The notes: generated by a model from the letters alone, not told the origin. A DNA stretch of 42,471 nucleotides from Gammaproteobacteria bacterium (GCA_021151625.1 JAGKWY010000062.1:1-42471); one strand, 5' to 3'; positions 8,499 to 17,553 are shown, counted from the stretch's first letter. Made by a program: numbers and translations.

Positions 8499-8962
8499 TA
8501 GAAATTTGCTCGCTCAGAGGCCAGCAAAATGGTCTCACCCGCAGGTGTGGTTACACGGACTTGCACCAACTTAATATTACTATTTGTGGTTACCGTAACT
8601 GTGCGGTTATAGCCGGTATAAGGTGTATCAGTCCATCCCTGATAGTCATCCACGTCATTCATATTGGTGTCTTTACTGTTATTGCAGGTAACCGATCCTG
8701 CTTGCGCAGATGAGCAGGCGGGAACACCACCTACAGGAGTTAGTTCATCATATTTTAGCGAGAGGATTTCATCGAGCAGTGATTGCGCGGCTTCCAGTCC
8801 ACGGATCCTGATTAGTGGATCAGCGTTATGTATTACAGACTGACGATACGCACTAACCAGTGGAATCATTGCAATACTGACAATCACGATAAATGCAACT
8901 AACTCAATCAGGCTCACACCCGACTGTTTATTTTGAAAAGTGTGGTTAATTAGCGAAGGCAT
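8498..8962 (-). CDS. mshD: MSHA pilus minor prepilin MshD
   Basis: A 154-aa prepilin with leader KQSG and mature start VSLIELVAFIVIVSIAM, so Glu is at +5 and the first mature residue is Val instead of the usual Phe. The body is PilV/MshD-like (AAQSLLDEIL), followed by a Cys-containing globular domain. The frame is open upstream to 9052, but the ATG at 8962 has a good GGAGG and overlaps the mshC stop (8946), so it is taken as the start. The context is mshC-mshD-mshO, the usual MSHA order. Confidence 0.87.
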   Translation of the reverse strand: MPSLINHTFQNKQSGVSLIELVAFIVIVSIAMIPLVSAYRQSVIHNADPLIRIRGLEAAQSLLDEILSLKYDELTPVGGVPACSSAQAGSVTCNNSKDTNMNDVDDYQGWTDTPYTGYNRTVTVTTNSNIKLVQVRVTTPAGETILLASERANF

Positions 8963-9383
8963 AACCACTTGCCTCCACGCGGATACTTGCAGACACCCCA
9001 CCCCTACCCGAAATAGAGATAGTTCCGGCAGCGGTTCGCCCCAGCTTGTCATAAGTAAATGAAGGAGAAGATGAGGTGATAGTTATACCACTGGGCATTT
9101 GCAGCGGGTAAAAGTCACTTCCTGCTTTAATAGCAGCACCACTTTCAGTCACAGAAACAGAATTAGCAGTAAATACAACCAGAATGGGATTAGTTGCGTC
9201 GCTACGCATCATGGCTTGCTGCTGCGCAAAAAATAAAGCCGCGATTATGTCATCGCGGCTTGAGAGAACTGAGGAATAATTATTTGACGAAAAACGGCTA
9301 AACAGAGCAGCGGAAAGAATACCGATCAAAATAGTGACCGTTATTAATTCAATTAATGTAAAACCATAACCATATTTTCGCAT
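8946..9383 (-). CDS. mshC: MSHA pilus minor prepilin MshC
   Basis: A 145-aa GspH/MshC-type prepilin. It has a very short leader (MRKYGYG), then FTLIELITVTILIGILSAALFSRF with Glu at +5. The body has the GspH-like FFAQQQAMMRSD, and the C-terminal half is beta-rich (TAAGTISISG). The gene lies 30 bases after mshA and overlaps mshD. The Shine-Dalgarno is weak, suggesting lower expression than the major pilin. Its role is that of a minor pilin in the MSHA fibre. Confidence 0.88.
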   Translation of the reverse strand: MRKYGYGFTLIELITVTILIGILSAALFSRFSSNNYSSVLSSRDDIIAALFFAQQQAMMRSDATNPILVVFTANSVSVTESGAAIKAGSDFYPLQMPSGITITSSSPSFTYDKLGRTAAGTISISGRGGVSASIRVEASGYAFAN

Positions 9384-9413
9384 TAACGCCGCTGCATTTA
9401 GCTGGACTAAAAA

Positions 9414-9827
9414 TTAGGGAGTTACACCATAGGCAACAAAATTACCTGTCTTGCCTTTATAGGTAACGGCACAAGTTGATGAGCCACCTTCTGAACCTAC
9501 ACCGCCACCAGCCAAGGCAGTACCAGTACCTGCAGTAATGACATAATCAGTCGAAGGTAATGCACCACCTTCCAACAACGCCGCTACAGCCTGGCAGGTG
9601 GCTACCGCAGTAGGTGTTGGCCCCGCAAGCCCTGCGTCTTTAGCGATATTGTTAGCATGGTTCAATGCCGAGGCGCTGGCCAAAGCCCCTGCAACCCCTT
9701 TCACCGCCGCATCTTCAGCAGCATCCGATAAATCCACAAAACGCGGTAAGGCGGTGGCCGCCAATATCCCCAATATTACAATTACTGCGATCAATTCAAT
9801 TAAAGTAAAACCAGATTGTTGTTTCAT
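9414..9827 (-). CDS. mshA: MSHA major pilin MshA
   Basis: A 137-aa prepilin. The leader MKQQSG is followed by FTLIELIAVIVILGILAATALPRFVDLS, the most canonical type IV pilin N-terminus in the cluster, then an Ala-rich alpha-spine. The globular domain contains two cysteines (about residues 94 and 118) that can form the C-terminal disulfide loop usual in MshA. It ends with NFVAYGVTP. It is separated from the upstream mshF-like gene by 162 bases, the only long gap inside the operon, consistent with its own promoter and the high dose needed for the main fibre subunit. Confidence 0.92.
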   Translation of the reverse strand: MKQQSGFTLIELIAVIVILGILAATALPRFVDLSDAAEDAAVKGVAGALASASALNHANNIAKDAGLAGPTPTAVATCQAVAALLEGGALPSTDYVITAGTGTALAGGGVGSEGGSSTCAVTYKGKTGNFVAYGVTP

Positions 9828-9989
9828 ATAAAAAGCCCCGGGCCAATAAATTGTAGTTAACCGAACAACAGCTCCCGGAAATCGGGAAGCAATTAATTAC
9901 TTCCATGACAACAGCACATAAGCTGCTTAGACTTGCATTGTTAACCGAAATATAGTCAATGCCTTTGGGAATGCCAGTTTCTAAGTAAA
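9828..9989 (-). promoter_or_regulatory. Probable mshA leader/promoter region with a repeated GTTAACCGAA
   Basis: This 162-base gap stands out in an operon whose other junctions overlap or nearly touch. It contains a 10-base direct repeat GTTAACCGAA at 9856-9865 and 9940-9949 (plus-strand reading). Between them is a small hairpin around 9873-9888 (CTCCCGG/CGGGAAG type). A TTGACT hexamer is seen on the minus strand near 9955, but I cannot assign a convincing -10. A separate promoter for the major pilin is inferred from the spacing. Confidence 0.4.
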
Positions 9990-10523
9990 TTAATGTTTAA
10001 GTGAGTCATCGCTAATAGCTGAAAATAACAATCGGCCACTTAATGGGAAATAATCAAAATAAGCCCCATCATCAACCAAAAGATAACGGCATGCTTCAGA
10101 GCGGGAAAATACGCGGTATTGTGAAGAGTCAACGGTAAATTGCCCCACCGCAATCTGCCCCGGGTTTTGTAACAACAGTTGCCACAACTGATAACAATCT
10201 TCATCGCTCGGACTAAACGCCTCTGTCACACCCACCGATACCGAAGCAGGCCAACCTTGTGGGGATGCATGCAGCAGCTTTCCGTTTATTAATAACCCTT
10301 TTGGTATATTTCCCGTTGAATTAAATACATTAGATACTAAAAACTCACTGCGGAAATTCGCCGCGGCCGTCATAAAGTGATGCGATATAATTTCCAGGCG
10401 TAAAACGCGCGCATCTTTAGCCATTAGGGTATAACGATCCAATGCAACAAGAGCGATAAGGGCAATCACTGTTGCCACAATAAAAAACTCAAATCGCCTA
10501 CTGTAACCCTGAATCAAATGCAC
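9990..10523 (-). CDS. mshF: MshF-like pilin-related protein
   Basis: A 177-aa protein between mshG and mshA, the place of mshF (with mshB) in other MSHA clusters. Its N-terminus has one hydrophobic helix (FEFFIVATVIALIALVALDRY) that continues amphipathically as in pilins. The processing site is unusual: GYSRRFE, so no G/F-x-x-x-E spacing fits exactly. The C-terminal half has two Cys and ends in a beta-rich region. The frame is open to 10577 inside mshG; the GTG at 10523, one base after the mshG stop, is the preferred start, with a TTG two codons later as alternative. The assignment rests on position and topology more than on motif. Confidence 0.6.
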   Translation of the reverse strand: MHLIQGYSRRFEFFIVATVIALIALVALDRYTLMAKDARVLRLEIISHHFMTAAANFRSEFLVSNVFNSTGNIPKGLLINGKLLHASPQGWPASVSVGVTEAFSPSDEDCYQLWQLLLQNPGQIAVGQFTVDSSQYRVFSRSEACRYLLVDDGAYFDYFPLSGRLLFSAISDDSLKH

Positions 10524-10524
10524 C

Positions 10525-11745
10525 TCACTTTTGAATGCTGTACATATCCCACATGGGCAGGAAAATACCCAACGCAAGTATGGTTACAAAGGCCGCCATA
10601 ATGACAATCATGATGGGTTCAATGCGATCACTCAGTTGTTTTACGTCGTACTCCACTTCACTTTCATAAAATATGGCAACTTCCGCCAATAATGCATCAA
10701 CCTGCCCGCTTTCTTCGCCAACGGAAATCATTTGCAGCACAAGCGGTGTAAACATCCCACTCACCAGATGGGTTTGGTACAGGCCTTCACCGCGTTCAAT
10801 ACCAGAGCGAATACTGCGAATTTTGTCACCCAGGTAAGGGTTATCTATGGCCCGGGCGCTTAATTCCAGCGCTGAGGATATAGGCAAACCTGCATTCAAC
10901 ATTAGCCCGAAAGAACGGGTGTAACGAGCCAACGAGGCTCGTTCAATAATGTCGCCAATAACAATTAGACGTAATTTTTTCCGCCCCCATACGCGGCTAC
11001 CTTCAGGAGTATTAATGTAGTGATATATCCAGGCGACCAAACCGGCGACAGCGGCAAATAAATACATCCAATAATTTACAAAAAAGTCAGAAATCCCGAT
11101 AAGAATCCGTGTTGGCAGCGGCAATTGCGAGCCAAATTTTTCGAACATTCCGGCAAACGCAGGAATCACTTTTATATTGATAATGGTGATCGCAATGGTA
11201 ATGGCGATCAGCACAAAGGTCGGATAGCGCAAGGCAGTTTTGATACTTTTAATGGTACTTTGGTCGCGCTCCATATAATCACTGAGCTGTTTAAACACTA
11301 AATCCAAACGACCAGAGTTCTCCCCTACACTCACCAGGCTCACAAATAAATTATTAAAAATTTTAGGATGCGCGCGCATTGCCGTAGAAAGCTCAACCCC
11401 CGCCTCAAGACGCGTCACTATATCGTTCAGCGCCTGTTGAAATGCGTAATTGCGCAATGATGCCGATAAACCACGCAAACCTTTTACAAGAGGAATTCCT
11501 GCACGGGAAATAGTATGCATTTGACGGCAAAACATAATCAGTTCTACCGCTTCAACCCTGCCGCTATTGGTGGCTCTGATAAAACGCTCGGAAAAACTGA
11601 GCTTCTCAATAAACGCTGTTACTTCGACCGGAGTAATACCACGCCCCAATAATTGGCTCGCCGCCGCATCCGGACTGGAAGCATCCAATTGGCCAGAGAT
11701 TAATCGGCCGTCCGCATTGCGCCCTTTGAATTCAAAAATTGCCAT
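10525..11745 (-). CDS. mshG: MSHA pilus inner-membrane platform protein MshG (PilC/GspF family)
   Basis: A 406-aa GspF/PilC protein that forms the inner-membrane platform on which the ATPase drives pilin assembly. It has two GspF domains (about residues 65-190 and 270-390), each with the family pattern: FCRQMHTISRAGIPLVKGL in the first and YTRSFGLMLNAGLPISSAL in the second, then ISVGEESGQVDALLAEVA. Transmembrane segments lie at about residues 168-190, 215-240 and 375-398. It lies 23 bases downstream of mshE, its partner ATPase. Length and layout are typical. Confidence 0.93.
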   Translation of the reverse strand: MAIFEFKGRNADGRLISGQLDASSPDAAASQLLGRGITPVEVTAFIEKLSFSERFIRATNSGRVEAVELIMFCRQMHTISRAGIPLVKGLRGLSASLRNYAFQQALNDIVTRLEAGVELSTAMRAHPKIFNNLFVSLVSVGENSGRLDLVFKQLSDYMERDQSTIKSIKTALRYPTFVLIAITIAITIINIKVIPAFAGMFEKFGSQLPLPTRILIGISDFFVNYWMYLFAAVAGLVAWIYHYINTPEGSRVWGRKKLRLIVIGDIIERASLARYTRSFGLMLNAGLPISSALELSARAIDNPYLGDKIRSIRSGIERGEGLYQTHLVSGMFTPLVLQMISVGEESGQVDALLAEVAIFYESEVEYDVKQLSDRIEPIMIVIMAAFVTILALGIFLPMWDMYSIQK

Positions 11746-11768
11746 GTAGTAACTTCACCGTTTCCGGA

Positions 11769-13487
11769 TTAAAGATCATCAATCTGCGCAGAAATTGCCA
11801 TCACTTCTTCCAACGTGGTTACGCCATCAACGGCATAAGCAAGGGCAGCCTCGCTGAGGGTTACAAAATTGGAAGTTTCATAGGCTGCTTTGGTAAAGCC
11901 ATTAATATCATTCATACGCAAGGCTTCTGCCATGGGCTGATTTAATTCCAGCATTTCAAATACACCTACACGCCCGCGATAACCAGTGTTATGGCAATGG
12001 GGACAACCAGTGCCCTGTTTAAACGCGACGTTAGCAAAACTGCGACCTTTACCCACAGTCGCTAATAGCTGCTGCTCATTGGCATTGGGCGTATAGGGTT
12101 GAACACAACTAGTACAAATCCGACGCACCAACCGCTGCGCGATAATGGCTTTGAGCGCAGTTGCTACCAGATAACCATCAACACCTATATCCATTAACCG
12201 CAATGCAGAAGTCACTGCATCGTTAGTGTGGAGTGTAGACAACACCATGTGACCGGTCATAGAGGCACGCAATGCAATTTCAGCGGATTCCGCATCGCGA
12301 ATCTCACCCACCAAGAGAATATCCGGGTCTTGCCGCAAGGTCGCGCGCAAAACGCTCGCGAAATTCAAACCAATTTTTTCGTGCAACTGCACCTGGCTGA
12401 TACGCGGTAATCGATATTCAACCGGGTCTTCAACGGTGATGATTTTTTTCTCAGGTTTGTTTAGCTCTGATAAAGCGCCGTAAAGCGTTGTAGTTTTACC
12501 ACTCCCGGTAGGCCCTGTTACCAACACCAAACCATGCGGGCGCGTAATTGCCTTGCGAAAGCGATCAATTAAATGTGGCGGCATACCTACTGCATCTAAC
12601 GCACGTACACCATCGGTTTGATCAAGCAGACGCATTACCACTGACTCACCAAACTGCACCGGCATAGTAGAAATACGCACATCGATATTGTGATGCTTCA
12701 CTTTCAAATTGAAACGGCCGTCTTGCGGTAAACGCTTTTCCGAAATATCCAGGCCTGACATAAGTTTTAAACGCACCACTAACGCCGACGCGATGCGTTT
12801 TTCATTCATGACTTGTTCGAGTAACACGCCATCAATCCGATTGCGAATACGCAATACTTTTTCGTCGGGCTCGATATGGATATCCGAGGATTTTGTATTG
12901 ATTGCCTCTTCAAATATTTTCTGCAGCAACTTAACTACCGGCGCTTCGGTATCTGTCGCATCCACCGCAAAGTCAGCCAAATCCACCGCAGACTCTTGCA
13001 GCTCTTCGTCCAGTTCACCAGCAAGGGTGGCAATTTCACTCGCGCGAGTGTAGGCAATATCAAGAATATCCAGCAATTCGGATTCGCGTACTACCGCTGG
13101 CTTTAAGTTCTTTTGCAGTATGCGTTGCAGTTCATCCAGGCCGAAAATATCGGTTGGATCGGCCATGCCTAATAACAGGCCATCAAAATCTTCACGTAAC
13201 AGCATGACACGGTAGCGACGTGCGCTGGTTTCCGGTAGTTTTTGCACCAGGTCGCGATCAAAACGAAACTGTTTTAACTCCACGAATGGAATATTTAATT
13301 GCGCCGACAACAAATTGAGTAGTGCGTTCTCTTCCACATAACCCAATTCAACCAGCGTTGCACCCAATTTACGCCCGGTCAGCTTTTGCTCTTGCAGTGC
13401 ATGCTGCAACTGGGTTTCAGAGATCATTTTCTTTTCGACCAGCAAATCGCCGATACGAATACGTTTTTGCGAAAATGTGTTCATCAT
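11769..13487 (-). CDS. mshE: MSHA pilus extension ATPase MshE
   Basis: A 572-aa GspE/PilB-family ATPase. The N-terminal MshEN domain shows the tandem motif expected for c-di-GMP binding: RIGDLLVEKKMISETQLQHAL (residues 10 on) and KLGATLVELGYVEENALLNLL (about 35 on). In MshEN proteins this domain couples c-di-GMP to pilus extension. The catalytic part has Walker A GPTGSGKTTT (about residue 323), Asp and His boxes, Walker B ILLVGEIRD, and a zinc site CTSC...CPHC (about 458-500). The first MshEN motif has Lys-Lys where a Gly is common, so affinity could differ. It acts at the inner membrane with MshG. Confidence 0.94.
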   Translation of the reverse strand: MMNTFSQKRIRIGDLLVEKKMISETQLQHALQEQKLTGRKLGATLVELGYVEENALLNLLSAQLNIPFVELKQFRFDRDLVQKLPETSARRYRVMLLREDFDGLLLGMADPTDIFGLDELQRILQKNLKPAVVRESELLDILDIAYTRASEIATLAGELDEELQESAVDLADFAVDATDTEAPVVKLLQKIFEEAINTKSSDIHIEPDEKVLRIRNRIDGVLLEQVMNEKRIASALVVRLKLMSGLDISEKRLPQDGRFNLKVKHHNIDVRISTMPVQFGESVVMRLLDQTDGVRALDAVGMPPHLIDRFRKAITRPHGLVLVTGPTGSGKTTTLYGALSELNKPEKKIITVEDPVEYRLPRISQVQLHEKIGLNFASVLRATLRQDPDILLVGEIRDAESAEIALRASMTGHMVLSTLHTNDAVTSALRLMDIGVDGYLVATALKAIIAQRLVRRICTSCVQPYTPNANEQQLLATVGKGRSFANVAFKQGTGCPHCHNTGYRGRVGVFEMLELNQPMAEALRMNDINGFTKAAYETSNFVTLSEAALAYAVDGVTTLEEVMAISAQIDDL

Positions 13488-13509
13488 AAAAGGCTCTATA
13501 AAATTCCTG

Positions 13510-14757
13510 TTATTGCAATGCCGTCAAACGCTGCTGAATGTATGCCCGCACTTCGGGTTGCAAATCCGGATACTCTGCCACTCGTAAATAGGCTTGTCTG
13601 GCAGTTTGCGACTGGCTCAGCGAATCCTGTGCGAGCGCTAAGCCCAACCAATACGCAGGCTTTTCACCAAAACTACCAAGCAAGCGTCGATATGCACTTG
13701 CTGCTTCAGCGTATTTGCCAGCGCGTTGATATAACCCGGCGAGCAAAGAGCGATAGGATTCCTGCGCTTCCGCTTGCGTAACCTGGGCCTCCAGCAATTC
13801 GATCGCCCTATCTTCACGCTGTTGAATAATGGCCACTTTGGCGGCATAGAATTGCTTATCAAGTTGACTTAAGTAATCTGCCTGCGCTAACAAACTTTCG
13901 ATTGCTGCAATATTTTCCTGCTCAACAAAAATATCCAGCAATGCCCGTGTTGATTCCCCTGGCTCCTGCGCCTGAGCGATAAATGCTTGCAACGCAATAA
14001 TGGCATCGCTGGGTTGCCCTTGCGCCGCCAATTGACGGCCTTGCTCTGCATGGCGCTGATCCAAAAATGCAGCATTAGGTTTAACGGATAAATGCGCACC
14101 GGCGGGCATAGTGTTATCAGCAGGACTTTGTTTGGCTGTGCCGACAACTTTGTTTTCACCACTATCGGCTGTGTAATCCTGTACAAAAGGATCGCGGATA
14201 CTCACAGACGTTTGCGACTCATCAGCTTGGGCGCTTTCCATTGAAATGGTTTCTTCATTGAGAGCTTCAGCTGTTTCTTCATTGAGAGCTTCAGCTGTTT
14301 CTTGATTAAGAGCCTCAGCCATTTCTTGATTGCGAACTTCAGCATTCACAGTATCACTAGTAATGACTTGTGACTCCTCTACCACATGGGAGAGTTTGGT
14401 AATTGCTGTTTCCAGTGCAGCTAATCGCTCATTTAACACCACTGTAGAATCTGGTGCTTGTGCTGGTGTTTCAGCCTTGTGGCTATCGGTATTTTTTGCA
14501 GCAACAGGGCTATCAATAGCCACTTGCGCAGGTGTTGCAGCCCACTCAGTTTGTTTCCATACCCATGACGCAAAAAACACACAAATAAATACAGCTACGC
14601 TGGGCCAGAGCTTTCCCGGTTCGGGCTTAATAACACTGGATTGATTTAGTAATTCGCGTTGTTCGTCTTGTTGCAACTCCAGCGCAGGCGCAGACATAAC
14701 CTCCGCATTTTTTTGCGAGTGCGATAAATCGCACAGCATGTCATTCAATAAACTCAT
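13510..14757 (-). CDS. mshN: MSHA biogenesis protein MshN (TPR)
   Basis: A 415-aa protein with a cytoplasmic N-terminus, one transmembrane segment (about residues 50-68, WPSVAVFICVFFASWVW) and a periplasmic part. The periplasmic part begins with an acidic low-complexity region carrying tandem AEALNEET-type repeats. C-terminal tetratricopeptide-like helices follow (about residues 240-415, for example YAEAASAYRRLLG). The start at 14757 (MSLLNDML) overlaps the mshM stop in an ATGA; the open frame to 14832 is inside mshM. Known MshN proteins are TPR assembly factors between mshM and mshE, as here. Confidence 0.85.
   Translation of the reverse strand: MSLLNDMLCDLSHSQKNAEVMSAPALELQQDEQRELLNQSSVIKPEPGKLWPSVAVFICVFFASWVWKQTEWAATPAQVAIDSPVAAKNTDSHKAETPAQAPDSTVVLNERLAALETAITKLSHVVEESQVITSDTVNAEVRNQEMAEALNQETAEALNEETAEALNEETISMESAQADESQTSVSIRDPFVQDYTADSGENKVVGTAKQSPADNTMPAGAHLSVKPNAAFLDQRHAEQGRQLAAQGQPSDAIIALQAFIAQAQEPGESTRALLDIFVEQENIAAIESLLAQADYLSQLDKQFYAAKVAIIQQREDRAIELLEAQVTQAEAQESYRSLLAGLYQRAGKYAEAASAYRRLLGSFGEKPAYWLGLALAQDSLSQSQTARQAYLRVAEYPDLQPEVRAYIQQRLTALQ
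14250..14346 (-). repeat. 24-bp tandem repeats inside mshN
   Basis: Three to four copies of a 24-base unit (plus-strand consensus ATTGAGAGCTTCAGCTGTTT plus CTTC) lie head to tail. They encode eight-residue units A-E-A-L-N-E-E-T, A-E-A-L-N-Q-E-T and related forms. The two middle copies are nearly identical. The period is a multiple of three, so copy-number change would keep the frame. Confidence 0.85.
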
Positions 14758-15674
14758 GACATACCACCTAACAAACCCGGCGCCAGTACAATTACTGCCG
14801 CCGCACCTGCAGCAAGGGTTGGCCATAACCAATAATCGCGCCGCGCAAGCCAGCGGCCAAACGAACGGCTTTCAGCGGTATCCATAATTGCGCGCACCAT
14901 ATGCTTGCGACTCACACGTTCAACGCCCTGCCCATAAGCGGCCAGCAGCGCTTTGTGCGCAATCACATTAATCAGACGCGGTACGCCACCAGATGCCTTA
15001 TACAACAGCGCAATTGCCGACGACGAAAACAATATTGCCCCGCGATAACCCGCCGAACTCAACCGATAAGCCAGATAATCCGCCAGGCTTGATTTGGGTA
15101 TAGTCTGCAAATACTCGGAAAAAACGATGCGCTGTTTTAATTGACGCAAATCCGGGCGATCCAGCAAATCATCCAGCTCCGGTTGGCCAAACAAAACGAC
15201 CTGCAGCAATTTACTTTTTTCAGTCTCAAGATTAGTCAGCAGACGCAAGGCTTCTATGGTTTCACGCGGCATGGCCTGGGCTTCATCAACCACCAATACC
15301 ACCTGGCGCTTTTGCTGGGCCAGTTCCACCAAGCGTAAATTAATATCTTTTAAAAGTTGATAGGAAGGAATATCTGGCGAGTAGGCAATGCCAATTTCCT
15401 CAGCCAGAAACCATTTGAGCTCATCGGGTGTTAGATAAGGGTTGGGAATATAAGCCGTAATAAAATTATCGCCCAGACTGGCCAATAATTTACGACTGAG
15501 CAAGGTTTTGCCGGTGCCTACTTCGCCTACAATTTTAATAAAACCTTCGCTATGCCGCAGCGCTAACAAGAGCGTGCTTAATACTTCACGATGGCTTTGG
15601 CTATTAAAATAAAATTGCGTATCTGGCGTGAGCGAAAACGGATGCTCCTTTAATCCGAAATGTTGACGGTACAT
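14754..15674 (-). CDS. mshM: MSHA biogenesis ATPase MshM (ExeA-like AAA)
   Basis: A 306-aa AAA ATPase of the ExeA/MshM type. The signature N-terminus MYRQHFGLKEHPFSLTPDTQ is complete and is the basis for the start at 15674 (GAGG upstream). Walker A is GEVGTGKT at residues 50-57, Walker B is VVLVVDEAQ (about residue 130), and GGVPRLIN at about 230 is the family sensor region. A single C-terminal transmembrane segment (about 281-300) anchors it. By analogy with ExeA it would help assemble or insert the secretin MshL, whose gene lies immediately upstream. Confidence 0.92.
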   Translation of the reverse strand: MYRQHFGLKEHPFSLTPDTQFYFNSQSHREVLSTLLLALRHSEGFIKIVGEVGTGKTLLSRKLLASLGDNFITAYIPNPYLTPDELKWFLAEEIGIAYSPDIPSYQLLKDINLRLVELAQQKRQVVLVVDEAQAMPRETIEALRLLTNLETEKSKLLQVVLFGQPELDDLLDRPDLRQLKQRIVFSEYLQTIPKSSLADYLAYRLSSAGYRGAILFSSSAIALLYKASGGVPRLINVIAHKALLAAYGQGVERVSRKHMVRAIMDTAESRSFGRWLARRDYWLWPTLAAGAAAVIVLAPGLLGGMS

Positions 15675-15705
15675 GGGAAACCTCGTCTGCAAACCTGAGT
15701 GTTTG

Positions 15706-17523
15706 CTATTTGTTCCTATAGGCCTCGCCCATACGTTGCATACTGCTTTGCACTTCGTTGAGCTGTGTATCCCAAGTGTTTTGGCCAACCACTATAGGGC
15801 GCAATAAAATAACCAACTCAGTTTTGGCTTTAGCTTTGTGCTTGGTGCGAAATAAAGCATTCACTCCAGGGATATCACCCAGCAACGGTCGCTTTCCATC
15901 AGCGACGTTAGCAGATTCTGTCATCAGGCCGCCCAATACAATGACCTGGCCGTTAACAGCTTTTACGATGCTATCGGATTCGCGCACACCGCGCAGCGCC
16001 AGAGGCAAGGCAAACTCTTCATCGCCTACCGTGAATATTTTTTGTTGGTCAGTAACTTCACTTACCACCGGGTGGATATGCAATATCACCTCACCTCCTT
16101 CAGAAATTTGCGGCGTGACATCCAGCGAAATACCGCTAAAAAATGAAGACAATTCAATATTCGGTGTAGAGGTGCTAGTCGTTGCAGTAGTCGTTTGATT
16201 GCTGGAAATACCGGTAACAAAATATTCATCCGAACCAACACGAATAACAGCTTTTTGGTTGTTAACAGTAGATACCCGCGGGCTGGATAAAACCTGAACA
16301 CTACCTTGGCTTTCAAGCAACGAGAGGATTTTTGTAATATCCTCCACCTGTATTATTGATGAGAACAGATTATCAGCTCCAATCTCATAAGCTTCTGAGG
16401 ATGTTCTTGAAGCTCCTAAAATATTTCCATTCGAACCATATTGCCGGCTCAATTGATCGGTAATCGTTTTGGTTCCCACCCCCGTGGAGTGCGCATAGCC
16501 AAGCTGTCCATTAATAGCAGACCAATTTATTCCAGCTTCAAATCCATCACTCAAGCGCACCTCGAGAATTTTCGCTTCCAAAATCACTTGCCGTTTAATA
16601 CTTAATTCCGAACGCTCGAGAAAATCACGCACTGCACTCAATTCATTGGGCATGGCTTTTACCACTACCATGCCAGCTTGCGGGGTAATCATTACCGAAC
16701 GGCTTTCGCTTTCACCGCCAATAATGGAAATGATCGTTTTTTCCAGCGAATTCCAGAAATCTGTGCGATTGAGTGTTTGTACACGCGAACCTGGAGTCAA
16801 TGCAGAACCACCGCGGCTCGCGCCCCCATTGTTGTTACCTTGGGCACTTTCAATCATATCCAACAGGTTAGCCGTATCACCGCCAGAGGTACTGTTACCA
16901 CCGCCCGAATTTGAATTGGAATTTGAGTTGCCGCCGGACCTTTGCGCATGGCCGATTACAACACTGGTATCGGATACTCCAACGCGCTGTACATCCAGAT
17001 AGTTAATCTGGAAAACTTCTGTGCGCAAGGCATTGGCATAGACTGAGTAGATATTGCGGTCGCGTTTATATTCATAACCATAAATATCGCGCGTCACACG
17101 TAACACTTCATCGACAGTGACATTTTTTAGATCCAGCGTAACGCTGCCACTTACATCTGGATGCACCACTAAATTAATGCCGGTGCCATTTACCAGCCCA
17201 AGAAAAAAGGCCTGCGCTGGAACATCGCGCACGGACACATCAAAACGATCATAACTACCTTTTACATTACCTCCGGCCGCAATTGCCTTATTATCAAGCA
17301 GTGTTTTACTAATTTCTGCTGGCACTTGCGCCGGGTTATTTTTTTGTTCACGTTGTTGTTCAACAACTTTATCCACCACATCTTCAGCAATCAGCTTTTT
17401 ATTGGACTCGCTGGTGGTGGCACAGGAAGTTAGCACAGCGACCAACGCCAGCACTGCCAAGTGTCGCGCTGTAACTGGCCCTGATTTATACGCAGGTTTT
17501 TCTTGTTTACATTTGATGAGCAT
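15706..17523 (-). CDS. mshL: MSHA pilus outer-membrane secretin MshL
   Basis: A 605-aa secretin forming the outer-membrane gate for the pilus. The lipoprotein signal peptide ends in LTSC (Cys at about residue 34). It is followed by an STN/N0-like domain (VSVRDVPAQAFFLGLVNGTGINLVV) and N1-type modules. A Ser/Asn/Gly-rich linker lies near 16880-16945. The C-terminal secretin domain carries VLSSPRVSTVNNQKAVI and ends with the ELVILLRP-type motif. Two starts are possible: 17550 (AAGG upstream) or the ATG at 17523 (GAGGCA upstream). The latter avoids acidic residues in the signal n-region and is preferred. It lies between mshK and mshM. Confidence 0.92.
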   Translation of the reverse strand: MLIKCKQEKPAYKSGPVTARHLAVLALVAVLTSCATTSESNKKLIAEDVVDKVVEQQREQKNNPAQVPAEISKTLLDNKAIAAGGNVKGSYDRFDVSVRDVPAQAFFLGLVNGTGINLVVHPDVSGSVTLDLKNVTVDEVLRVTRDIYGYEYKRDRNIYSVYANALRTEVFQINYLDVQRVGVSDTSVVIGHAQRSGGNSNSNSNSGGGNSTSGGDTANLLDMIESAQGNNNGGASRGGSALTPGSRVQTLNRTDFWNSLEKTIISIIGGESESRSVMITPQAGMVVVKAMPNELSAVRDFLERSELSIKRQVILEAKILEVRLSDGFEAGINWSAINGQLGYAHSTGVGTKTITDQLSRQYGSNGNILGASRTSSEAYEIGADNLFSSIIQVEDITKILSLLESQGSVQVLSSPRVSTVNNQKAVIRVGSDEYFVTGISSNQTTTATTSTSTPNIELSSFFSGISLDVTPQISEGGEVILHIHPVVSEVTDQQKIFTVGDEEFALPLALRGVRESDSIVKAVNGQVIVLGGLMTESANVADGKRPLLGDIPGVNALFRTKHKAKAKTELVILLRPIVVGQNTWDTQLNEVQSSMQRMGEAYRNK

Positions 17524-17553
17524 TGTCACTGCCTCAATTGAGTCCTGCATCGA

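Noticed and set aside
14250..14346. CRISPR-like spacing of the repeats in mshN
   Set aside because: Copies are head to tail without spacers and encode an in-frame peptide repeat.
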